From: Haemonchus contortus
Lineage: Eukaryota; Nematoda; Chromadorea; Rhabditida; Trichostrongylidae
Reading direction: 5' to 3'
Length of the DNA: 64,000 nt
Assembly (NCBI GenBank): GCA_000469685.2
Contig: LS997562.1
Span: 40,810,345-40,874,344 of the forward strand
In this document: piece after piece, positions 55,401 through 64,000 of the stretch
Layout: each line of letters begins with the position of its first letter
Position numbering within the stretch: the first letter of the stretch is position 1
Notes under the pieces: generated by a model
Database searches by the model: none
What the model was told of the DNA's origin: nothing
Seen by the model: only the letters and a program-made list of their open reading frames with translations
Made by a program: the position numbers and the translations under genes

Positions 55401-58400
55401 AATATATTGAGAGAAAATTATCCATTTTTTTCCAAAAATACATTCGAGAGATACAAAAAACAGAATTTTTTTATGCCTTTACATTTACTTCTGGATCAGA
55501 AATCAGAATTACACGCCGGACTTGAAAATTCATTGGCTTCTGAACTTCAACTTCTTCCCATTGGTCCGCAACCCGTGATAAGGTAGAATAATCCAACTGC
55601 CTCAATGAGTCACACCCAGTGAACCTCCAAATAATATTTCTCACCGCATTTTCTGAACCACTTAGCAAATTATACGAGAATCTTAGAGTGGGCGATAATA
55701 GAAATGAAATTAGCCCCCCAGTTGTCCTTGAAGGAACCAGCCGGCGGTTGCCGGCATCAGGGACGACGACGGCAAAGGCACGAGCCATAGCGACCAGGTT
55801 CGGGATGATTCAGGTCTATCACGAGGAAAAAAATGACTTCATCGGATACCCCATGCTGTGATGTGATTTATGTCTTAAATTAGCAATTTATGCTTCGCCT
55901 AGATGAAAAAAGAAACATCAACAAATCCTTCCAAAGACTTCAACCCATCCACATTCGTAATTAACATGAGGCATTACTCCAAGTGACGCTGTACTCCTGG
56001 ATCTGAAGACCTTCAGTCTTTCCATAGGACTCTCAAAATTAGAGGGGATGGAGGATTAGCAAGGTAAACTTGCAAGACTTCGACTGTTCGATTTTCCAAA
56101 TTCCCTATTACCCACTCCAAGACAATTCGTTCAATCAACAAGAGGAACAAAATATTTTCGAAGAACATCTAGCTATTCTTGCTATTTAAACTCAGTGGAA
56201 TATAAAATTTCAAGAGATACGCTCACCGCCCCAAAGACTTGGGAACGCCCCACAGAGGCTTGGCAAGTAGTTAGTTGGCTTTTTTTCTTCTCCATTGGAA
56301 ATTTCCCCAATGATCACTACTATCAATTTATCAAACCTTCCAAGAATCCACAAATATTTTTCCATACGGCTCATCAAAATTAGGAAAATGATTGTAATGG
56401 GCATAATTAGAGGCTTTTTCAAAAATCTGCTAAAAGAAAGTGCTATAAAAAATAATGGAGACCCGCCAATTGATTATTTTTTGTTAACTGACGATCAAAA
56501 CTCTTGCTTGTTTTACGAAAAAAAATTAGAAACATTCCAGAGCAAGGCTGGATGGAAGAAAACGAACCTGCAAGGAGAGCTCTGATGAACCAAATTCAAC
56601 GAAAATCTGTTGAGGATTCAAATTTTTACCACTACTTCTGCTACTACTATCTTGGACGCTCGACAAATCTCGATCTAGTATTTGGAATTAACAAACATAT
56701 TTCAAGCGTATGAGCTGAAACCTGTTCTAGACATTCGTTCGAACCAAAAAAACCCTAAGTGCTACCGAATCTCGTTCCCAATCCTTTACCCCGAGAAAAA
56801 ATCCAGAAAAGCTAAAAGAGCCGTACCTGAGATGGATATCCAACGTTGCACCTTGACCGTAGCCGATCTTACAAACGTTACAGCGAAACGGCTTCTTTTC
56901 GCCTGGGCTTGATGGATTCTGTAGAGCGGCCAGCACCTAAATGAATCTCTTTAGCATTCATCATCATATCTAATCCTTCTGTTCCATATATGGCCACCAG
57001 TCATCGTTTGAAGTCAGTCCCTCCAAAACATTTCGTACATGTCCGTAATTCGAAATCAATTAATATCACTTCAATACACGCACTCATACCTGAGCACAAT
57101 AGAAAAGGTGCGTTGTGTGTGTGTACGTGTGTGTATGAATGTGAGTGTGAGTGTGAAGGGGGAGATTAGCGAGCTCGCTGCCGTATTCATAATACCGAGG
57201 CAAATCATGATGGAATTAATTCCGATTTCCCATGATCAAATGAGAAGTGTATGAGGGGAAAACTGACGCGAACTGCCCCAATCTGATGACGGTATACGGT
57301 AGACGCGAAAGCGATAGAGGCGGGAAATGGTGAGAATATTAGACAATGAGAGAATGAGAGTAAGAGCTAACCAGCCAGACAGCCCGCCAGCCAGTCCGCA
57401 GTCGACCAGCAAGCCAGCTAGCCGTCGGCGGCTACGGAAAGGGACAGAGACCGAGCCAATAAACAGGTATTAGCTCTGTCACGATGCACGATTCGCCTAT
57501 TATGAACTGAAGTCAGAAGTCATGAGTTATCGGAGGATAAGCTAGGTTTTTATAGAGTGACCCTTGTAATCTGTTTTGAAAAACTCGTCTTCATTTCGAG
57601 CAATCTTTCGAGTGCAGAGCACAACCTCATGCAAAAGTCTGATTGTTTGGAGATACAGAATGAGCTCAGAATCGAATTCCAGTTACAGAAAGGAGCATTA
57701 AATCGAATAGAGTTGAGCTGCATTGAAGATTTGACTCAGGAGTTGAAGAACTTGGAGAAAGTCCAAAAAAAGTTCTTGAACATAAGCGGTCAAAAAAGGT
57801 TAGGATGGTTCAGCGAAAGAACCTTTAGTTTCAAAAGAGTAGTTCAAGCTTATAACGTCTCACTGCAAATCTTCACTCGACCATTCCCAAGCCCAACTTG
57901 GAATCCAGAGATTCCTAGAAGGATACGATAAAGAGTTTTTTTTCAGAAAAATATGTCGCCACAACTACCCTCCAAAAACCGTTGACGACTTCAGAAAGAT
58001 TCAATGCGCTGGATTAGATAGAAGTTGTAAAGCAAAACGCAGAAGCCGTCTGCTTCCTGAACACTCATCGACTCCAGTTGGAGAGCAATTAATCGGCACC
58101 ACCGAAGAGAAGTATTTTTTTCGTCCCATCACCGAATTGAGGCATTAGGCGATATATAGAAAAAAAGGACCAACTTTCTGTAGTCTCTGTAACCAAGTGG
58201 AATATATCACATGCTGAGGATAACAGAGTCCCATAAAATCTCCCATAGGTCTTCGAATAGCCCCTTCCACACAGGACTTGAAACTATGAGCCAGTGGCTA
58301 ATAAGGAGAGATTCATAGTTAGAAATCGAAAAACGAAGTGTCACGATCAGCTTTGAGACCGGGAAGACTTGAAACACCTATAGAAAACCATTTATAAACT

Positions 58401-61400
58401 CCCACTCAGAACAGAATACTCGTACGTGTCGGCTCCACCCTTTCACAGTTGGGAGAACTCGAGCCGTAGGCAAGCTATTCCCGGCTGACAGTTAGCCAGA
58501 CCACTATTCCGAATGCTATCTTTCAAATTTGTCGATGCCACCCATCAGTCATTCTGACCACCTATACAGCCCGCCTATGAGAATTTCACGGGAAGATTTC
58601 CTTTTTGCCGACCGCCACGACGACGTAACAACAGCCGCGCAATTCAGTTCGATTGAAGTCCATCGAGAGCATCACCTTTGAAGCTGAAGCCGAATTTACT
58701 CACGTCCATTCGTCGCTTCAGTCTTTCAAAAGAACCTTCCCGATGTCTACCGTAAGCAAGTGAGTGAGTGAGCGAGTGCGTATAAACACACGCAATAAAG
58801 CCGACACACACAGACAATACAGTTGAATAGGATTGCGTCGAAAACCGTGATGGGTACGAAACCAAACCCCGCTAAGAGGTGATACTACTACCCCCTAGCT
58901 AGTCGAAGATTAGACTGGGAGAAGAAAGATGATGACGATTCATTAATGAGTATGAACACCGTTGCCGTACCAAAGTCGCACTCATGCTGACATTGATACA
59001 CATTACTTTGGGGACGAAATTAATTTCGGAAATCCGGTTTTCTTCTCCTCAACGCCAAAAATTAATTAACCTTTACGACGTTGTTCGACTACTACAGGTA
59101 TTAGCTCATCAAAATTCATCATCATTCAGCAGTCCTATGACTATGAAATGGGCATTTTTTCTCGGGAAAAACAGCTACAGGTTACCAACGAACAATAACA
59201 AAACTCTGTTGACTTCCTAAAGGGTAACGAGGCCATTCGAGCCTTGAGAGAATCAAAAATTTTAAGGGAGTTCGCTAATACAAAAGTCAAGCAGCTCATA
59301 CCAATAAAAGTGCAAAAAGGTTGAAATTTTCTGAGACAATTCGATGGGTACAGTCCCATAGAAGAGTGCGACTTTGAAGTGGGACCCTATAAGTGCTAGA
59401 GGGATTACATAGAAGGAGAGTAAAGTAGTGCCGTTGAGGGTACGCTAGTGAAAGGGGTTCCGATAAGGGAGGGTAGATCAGCTTCAGAGGACCACCTCCG
59501 TCTACCACTTAACAGGGTAAGGTGGACATTTGAGGAAGAGAGCAAAGATCGGAGTATCTCAAAGACCATCAGATCAGAGTTAAGACGAAATTCTCGACAG
59601 ACCCACGATGATGATGACAAAGCCTGAGGTGAATACAGGTATGGGGATGGCGACGATCAATACTCGAATGCTCGTGCGCCCCGATGGGGGTGGACGAATT
59701 CGAAAGTAATAACGCTGGTCGACGGGGGCTCTCTCGGTGAACTAAATCATTAATTACAGAACCTGTATGGTCGCCGGGCCACCCCGTCATCATGCGTGCG
59801 CGCGCGGCAATTTCAATTACGCACAAATGCGACACGCACTCCACCAGCACCACATCGACGACCACGCCGACGACGGCGACGGCAACGGCAACGACAGCGA
59901 CGGCGACGACGATTGACGCGGAGAACGTCAACGGTTTAGGTGGCAGTAATGGAGACGACGAACACGACGGTAACGACAACGGGGGTGACAACGATACGGC
60001 CCAGCAACTGCCGATGACGTTCTTCCTTTGGCTGACCAAGAACCAAGCGCTTTTCACTGAGAGGGTGCAATAAAAGGGTTACCGCGGCATAGAGATGGCA
60101 GCTCACGTCGGGTTAGATAACCGTTTCATAGAGAGATTTATAGCTCCTGAGATATTCGCATCATCTTACGGGTCATCAACGGCACCAGCTAGCACAACCT
60201 ATCGCATGGGCTTTTTGAACCTTCGGTTCCCAACTCGAACCATACCCCCTCCCCTCTGAGGCTCCCAATGAAAACTTCCAGATGACGAATTTCCACTGAC
60301 CTTCGGCCATTAAATTTCGTGTAGAGAAAGCCCGAATAAGTTTGAATCCCATCCGAGGTCGAAGTTTTGCGTGTAACTCAGCAACCTTACTCTGTACTCA
60401 TCTACTACAACTACATCGTTCAGTAAGATCGTCTCCATTACATACTTTTGAAGTTTTTCTTCCAAAATGTTAACAAAAATTCCTGTCTTCGGCCTTCAAA
60501 TATATTAAATAGCTTACTTTTGCATACGGACCTTTTGTTTTGCAAAGAAATAGAGCTCACGTATCCAGATCGAATTTTTGTAACCTAGAGCTCACTCGGA
60601 TGAAAAATTCAGTAAAAAAGTTTCCACACTAGGCATGGGTTATGAAAAACTTCAAAAAAGCGTCGTCAGAATTTTTTGGAGAATACGTTATTCAAGAAAT
60701 CCCACAAAAGGAAGAAGACGCTTGCTTATAGGTCTTTTTTTAGAATTTCTCGATTTTGTCATAAACATTTTAGAAAGGCTTTCAGCAAAGGTCAATTTAC
60801 GTTTCAATCGTGCCTGATTGCCGTTACTCACTTGGATGTCTTTGAAATCCAGGTCATCGGGATTACTTAAAAATTGGAGAAAAAAAAACTCGCAAAGGTA
60901 AGTGAAAGTAGGCCTGAACGATAATTTTCAAAACCGGTTTGTTGAGATGTTTTCGCCTGTTCGGTCATTAACGTCCGTTCTTAAAATTGGAAAAGATAAA
61001 AGAAAAGTTTCTGTCAGTGGTAATGAGAAAGGAAGAAGGCGCCCAGTGTATGGACGGAATGACTGCAGAAAATGGAAACTTCAGACTAAAGAAGAAAATC
61101 AAAAAAATCAATGAAGGAAAAGCCTGATCATTCTCAATTAGTTCAAATTCGGAATAAGGCTATAGAAAACGAAAATGACGAAAAAACCCTACTAACTTGG
61201 CTCTTAATACCTGTTTCGTTATCACGAAACCATTAAATATCACCATTAACACATAGTTACAATCACCCATACAATGCATTCGAATTTCGTGAGGAACATA
61301 AAGAAAAGGAGAAAACAGAATCCTTCTATGAACAAATTTTGGTCCTCTTGTAAATTCAATTGTCTAGTCCACTATGTTCTGCAGTCCCAAGTTATTCGCT

Positions 61401-64000
61401 TTTTTCAACTCGTACAACTTGAACAGAGAAATAATTGTAAGAAAGTTCGAAACTGGTGAGTGCCCCTGAGAAAACACAAGGTTAAGAAACCGCTGGGTTT
61501 AGAAATATATTTTGGGCCTAGCCTACACAAAAAGGGCAACGACTGCTCGAAAACCACATTACCTGGAAAAAAGTATCAGCACAGATGAATAAGAAAAGGC
61601 TTTTTGTCGACTATCGGGAGTATAAAATGATTTAAATAGGCGACCTAGGTTACCTCTCAGAACATTTAGGTGATTATGATCACCTGCTTCAAGATGATGT
61701 CACGTCGACAACTTACTACGAGCAAAACCGTGAAAGCAAAAGCAAACCCTCTCGAAACTTCTTCGTCGATGTAGCAATTAACAGGCCAACTGGGAGCTAT
61801 CTTTGATAGAGCATCAAAATTCCTCTAAATGTAAAATGCCAGCGGTCCAAACAATTTTCCCTTGAAAATTTGACGAATAACTGGTAAACCCTTAGGAACA
61901 GATGTGAATCGAAGTTTGCTGCTTGGATGAGGTAACTGCTACCAATGTACTAACTGCTATACCAGATATACCAGCCGAAAGATCATGCCCTAAAGACCAC
62001 TGAGCGAACAGCTGTGATAACCGGCAAAAAAGTTTAGAATGTTAAGAAGAAGTGCAAGAGGTACAAGACAAAACAAAGAAAAGTATAAAAAGAGAATAGG
62101 AATAGAGGAAAGGTAAGGAAAGATGAAATACTGACAGTGAACAATAAAAAACGATAAGAAAAATTTGGGTTAGGTAGTATTGGAGCCGACACAAATTTCT
62201 GAATATTAACCGAGCCTAGGCAACATCCTCAAAAAGTTTTTTTAGGTCTTAATTTAATCAGCCAGCTACTTTTTGTCCCTTCCGAGGGGTAGGGTTTCAC
62301 TGTAATTGCAAAAAGTTCTGCTGCCATATGTACAGGGACGTGAATTAGGAGAGAATCATTGCTCACTCGCTTCGAGAATCGCCCAGAAATCTCGAAAAGC
62401 TAAACAGTCTTAACGAAAAACTAAACATAACTATCACATAAGAAAGTCGATGAACGACAGGTCTGGCTACAACGTTGTGCCGTACTGCCCTTGGAAAAAT
62501 TACAAAAATTCCCCCCGAAAATTAGCATCCCGGGGCTAAGTACGATGTAAGTAGTCCCGCTATGCTCTGTCACCCCATGCATCTGTCCGTTATCATCACG
62601 TCATGCGATTGTTATTGTTACAACGACCGGCGACAGCCGTTAACACTTCTCTCGGCGAACAGATGATGACCGTAATGAAGGCGATACCGTAGTTAATTGC
62701 GCCGCCGCAACCAACACCACTCACTATCGATTTCTTATCGATCAATCAATTTGCCATCGATACTTACCTGACTGCTCAAATCAACGGATCCTTGAGCTTC
62801 CAATTGCTTCTTAGCCCTATGCAGATGTCGTACCGAATTGATATGAGCGATCAAAGCTGTTCGGGATGAAAATGTCTCCGCACACAAATCACACCGGGCT
62901 GTTTCGTCGTCTTGCGGATGATCACTTTCCATATGGGCCTGAAAAAGTCCCTGAATTGTTCCCAAAGATGATTAATAGGTAATTAGGTTATTGGTGTCAG
63001 TTTTCACAACAGAAATCGTTGCTCAATATCAATTCAATATCAGTACTGAGTCTAAGATTACAAAAAGGGTAAAATACTAATTACAGCTGCATAATACAAC
63101 CCGAACTTCTGTGGAACCCATCGATCAATATCAATCAATAACAGTGGATAAAAATGGTGGCTATGATATGATCTGGAACAGAACAATGGTGACGTGACCA
63201 AAATTTTTGCAAATCATTGCCCAAAGCAGATCCGATCTCGGATATCAGGACTGGATACTGTAGAATCTTCAGAAGTCGTGCTACTTCACAACGCTATAGA
63301 GTGAAAGCTACTGCAACCGTAAGCTGGATGGGAAAATGGATAAAGAAAACACTATAAGGAGCTCTTTATAAGGGCAACCCCAAAGAGTTTACCGACTCGG
63401 AAAAACCGTGCACCTTCTCGATGTGGGCGGCCCAATTTCAAACCCTTCCACATGGTTTTTAGCCTGAACGGCTTTCAAATTTGAGGATTACAGGAGAGTT
63501 CCCACTAAACAACGGTGACCACGGTGAAATTTAACAGCAACAGTATGGGTGACGATCACTGCTATGCTCAGTACCCCACTGGAACCCACTAGCCCCTCCT
63601 TCCCAGTGGTTGTAACAGAGTGCACTTGCGTTTATCCAAATTTGGCCAAATTTCGCCATGCCGACTGCCAGGGCTGGAATGGAGGTCTACAGTTCATAGC
63701 TCCATTACTTTTCATTCGGGCACCAACAGGACCCTAATATCTTCAAAACAACAAGTTTGTGCAGTAACCTTCTCGCGCGAATGGAGGCTAGGGGCTTCCG
63801 TGGGAACTGAAAGCTAAGGGCTTTCGTGGGGGACTGAGGATGAAAGTCGGAAATCGGAAAATCGGCATAGTGGGAGGACAAATTGCAAATGCAGAGAGGT
63901 TTTTGAGTCTACCTTTTTTATTGATTTCTTACAATCAACATAACTTCCTGGAAAAGCTCCAGACTAGCGGAATGCGCCGTGCTCACCTTTAGCTCATCAT
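43469..64000 (-). CDS. zfh-2: ZFHX/zfh-2 family multi-homeodomain zinc-finger transcription factor, 3' part (at least 24 exons; 5' end beyond window)
   Basis: Exons 5' to 3': 63987-64000(partial), 62768-62938, 56827-56936, 54796-54937, 50751-50874, 50485-50699, 50157-50364, 49912-50045, 49783-49856, 49608-49722, 48603-48725, 47777-47906, 47283-47389, 47098-47193, 46447-46532, 45906-46002, 45705-45848, 45313-45632, 45091-45253, 44468-44615, 44135-44345, 43964-44052, 43788-43905, 43469-43598. Phases agree at every junction, giving about 1,088 residues. Fingers include [82 protein letters not shown] and [17 protein letters not shown]. Three homeodomains lie between them. Order and sequences match ZFHX3/ZFHX4 and fly zfh2, nuclear DNA-binding regulators of neuronal differentiation. 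An extra exon between 50874 and 54796 cannot be excluded. The last exon's end is uncertain: read-through stops at 43469-43471, but a GTGAGG after KEVE could be a donor. Confidence 0.93.
44468..45253 (-). other. zfh-2: Homeodomain 4 type of the zfh gene (two exons)
   Basis: Exon 45091-45253 ends with [13 protein letters not shown], and exon 44468-44615 continues with [20 protein letters not shown] and helix 3 [17 protein letters not shown]. The D-Y-K-T-P-x-M-x-E-C-E signature marks the fourth ZFHX3/4 homeodomain rather than the third. A U1-like finger (44135-44345) follows, as in vertebrate ZFHX proteins. Confidence 0.9.
44821..44905. repeat. GC-rich island 2, in the zfh intron that splits homeodomain 4
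   Basis: A GC-rich block (GTGCGACTGCGTTGCGGC; CCGCACCGCAGCCGCGCGCG) in intron 44616-45090. The complement contains CCGCAACGCAGTCGCACG, close to CCGCAGCGCAACCGCACG at 55150. Confidence 0.45.
47098..47389 (-). other. zfh-2: Homeodomain 2 of the zfh gene (two exons)
   Basis: Exon 47283-47389 encodes [19 protein letters not shown]; after an 89-bp intron exon 47098-47193 gives [15 protein letters not shown] and helix 3 [13 protein letters not shown]. It corresponds to ZFHX HD2. The following exons encode the family's Y-E-N-Q linker and the CxxC...H...C finger. Confidence 0.92.
49481..49555. repeat. Near-perfect 75-bp loopless palindrome in a zfh intron
   Basis: The arms 49481-49517 (GGTATTTATGACAT..., ending CTTGAAAAGGAA) and 49518-49555 are reverse complements with one substitution and one single-base indel. 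There is no loop. It lies in the intron 48726-49607, 53 bp downstream of the HD1 exon in the sense of the gene. It could be a small foldback element or a transcribed hairpin. Confidence 0.85.
49608..49856 (-). other. zfh-2: Homeodomain 1 of the zfh gene (two exons)
   Basis: Exon 49783-49856 gives the N-terminal arm and helix 1 ([16 protein letters not shown]). A 60-bp intron splits the Arg codon, and exon 49608-49722 continues with [18 protein letters not shown] and helix 3 ([13 protein letters not shown]). This is the ZFHX HD1 signature, and the next exon keeps the family's trailing [12 protein letters not shown]. Confidence 0.92.
51602..51632 (+). repeat. Tc1-like terminal repeat, apparently single-ended
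   Basis: ACAGTAGCGCTCAAAAGTAT followed by TCGGCG resembles the ends of Tc1-superfamily elements (CAGT...CAAAAGT). No reverse-complement partner was found within the next 2 kb, so it is a truncated copy or a chance match. Confidence 0.35.
52780..52900. repeat. Microsatellite cluster (GAGTGTGA / CACACATA / CATC)
   Basis: Runs of GTGTGAG-type words (52760-52805) are followed by CACACATACA repeats and a CATCCATC run (52850-52892). The minus-strand frames here are low-complexity artefacts. Confidence 0.7.
55145..55203. repeat. GC-rich island 3, in a zfh intron
   Basis: GTAGCCGCAGCGCAACCGCACG is followed directly by a second, degenerate copy (GTAGCCGCTGCGCGACCGCACG), so the island is an imperfect tandem of about 25 bp. 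It lies in intron 54938-56826. It resembles islands at 41.5 and 44.8 kb. Confidence 0.5.
57557..58148 (+). other. Overlapping open frames nested in the zfh intron, possible decayed gene
   Basis: A 124-codon plus-strand frame (57557-57931) contains an amphipathic helix region ([17 protein letters not shown]). A second frame runs 57843-58148 (102 codons) with [20 protein letters not shown] and [20 protein letters not shown]. Both look more protein-like than background. They overlap in different frames, which suits a frameshifted single coding sequence or an intron with TTTTTTTTCAG at 57937-57946 as acceptor. I do not recognise the family. It could equally be a degraded transposon. Confidence 0.25.
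59790..59990 (+). repeat. Imperfect ACG/GACGGC trinucleotide repeat
   Basis: The tract around 59850-59915 consists of repeats such as ACGGCGACGGCAACGGCAAC. It opens long frames on both strands (Thr/Ala-rich on plus, Val/Ala-rich on minus). No splice sites bring it into the zfh frame, so it is treated as a simple-sequence expansion. Confidence 0.6.
62939..63986 (-). other. zfh intron between the first two exons visible in the window
   Basis: The donor GTGAGC follows the partial exon (63987-64000, ending DELK) and the acceptor TTTTTCAG precedes GCCCATATGG at 62938. Joined, they read [11 protein letters not shown], the second half of a C2H2 finger. Nothing else was recognised in this 1-kb stretch. 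Confidence 0.7.

Larger units (their letters stand above)
56937..62767 (-). other. Large zfh intron of 5.8 kb
   Basis: Flanking exons join in phase 0 (DLSSQ to VLAALQNP). The intron holds a GT microsatellite (57116-57160), an imperfect trinucleotide ACG/ACGGC tract (59850-59915) and the open frames at 57557-58148 described separately. No ZFHX exon was recognised in it. Confidence 0.55.

Noticed and set aside
59569..60057. 162-codon minus-strand open frame with Val/Ala repeats
   Set aside because: It is generated by a trinucleotide tract, has no splice sites joining it to the zfh exons, and an equally long Thr/Ala frame exists on the other strand.

Overview
This is eukaryotic nuclear DNA, most likely from a clade V (strongylid-like) parasitic nematode. 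The indications are many short exons with GT..TTTCAG-type introns, a nematode-type chemosensory 7TM receptor, a zfh-2/ZFHX-type gene split into two dozen exons, a cathepsin gene in ten exons, and introns loaded with mariner, Tc1, LINE, SINE-like and foldback elements. The species assignment is an inference. Introns were removed by eye, using splice signals, reading phase and family knowledge.

Layout. (1) 628-7753, plus strand: a six-exon rhodopsin-like 7TM receptor. All six exons agree in phase; only the initiator exon was not found. Its introns carry a nested inverted-repeat transposon (918-1970), a small MITE (3817-3992) and pieces of dispersed repeats. (2) 7.8-13.1 kb: a dead mariner (8101-9360, with target TA), a broken LINE reverse transcriptase (about 9.7-10.6 kb, minus) and a nearly complete Tc1-family element (11520-13054) whose transposase is frameshifted and has a nonsense codon. 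(3) 13.9-15.8 kb, plus strand: candidate exons of an unrecognised, possibly membrane-anchored protein, with a second MITE copy at the end of one exon. (4) 15.8-34.6 kb: gene-poor, repeat-rich DNA with a G-run region, RTE-like LINE debris, duplicated blocks, a higher-order tandem repeat (27.4-29.0 kb) and a pseudogenised partial copy of the next gene (30830-31194). (5) 34688-39862, plus strand: a complete ten-exon papain-family cysteine protease of 408 residues with an N-terminal membrane anchor. (6) 43469 to beyond 64000, minus strand: the 3' part of a ZFHX/zfh-2 homeobox zinc-finger transcription factor gene, at least 24 exons and about 1,090 codons in the window. It encodes three homeodomains and at least six C2H2-type fingers and is convergent with the protease gene.

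The three confident genes (chemoreceptor, membrane-anchored cathepsin, neural/developmental transcription factor) share no evident pathway. No CRISPR array, operon or bacterial-type system is present. The most unusual features are the membrane-anchored cathepsin with its decayed tandem relative, the retention of a homeodomain-4 type but loss of a homeodomain-3 type in the zfh gene, a near-perfect loopless 75-bp palindrome inside a zfh intron, the transposon-in-transposon foldback, a possible tRNA-derived SINE family, and recurrent GC-rich islands.
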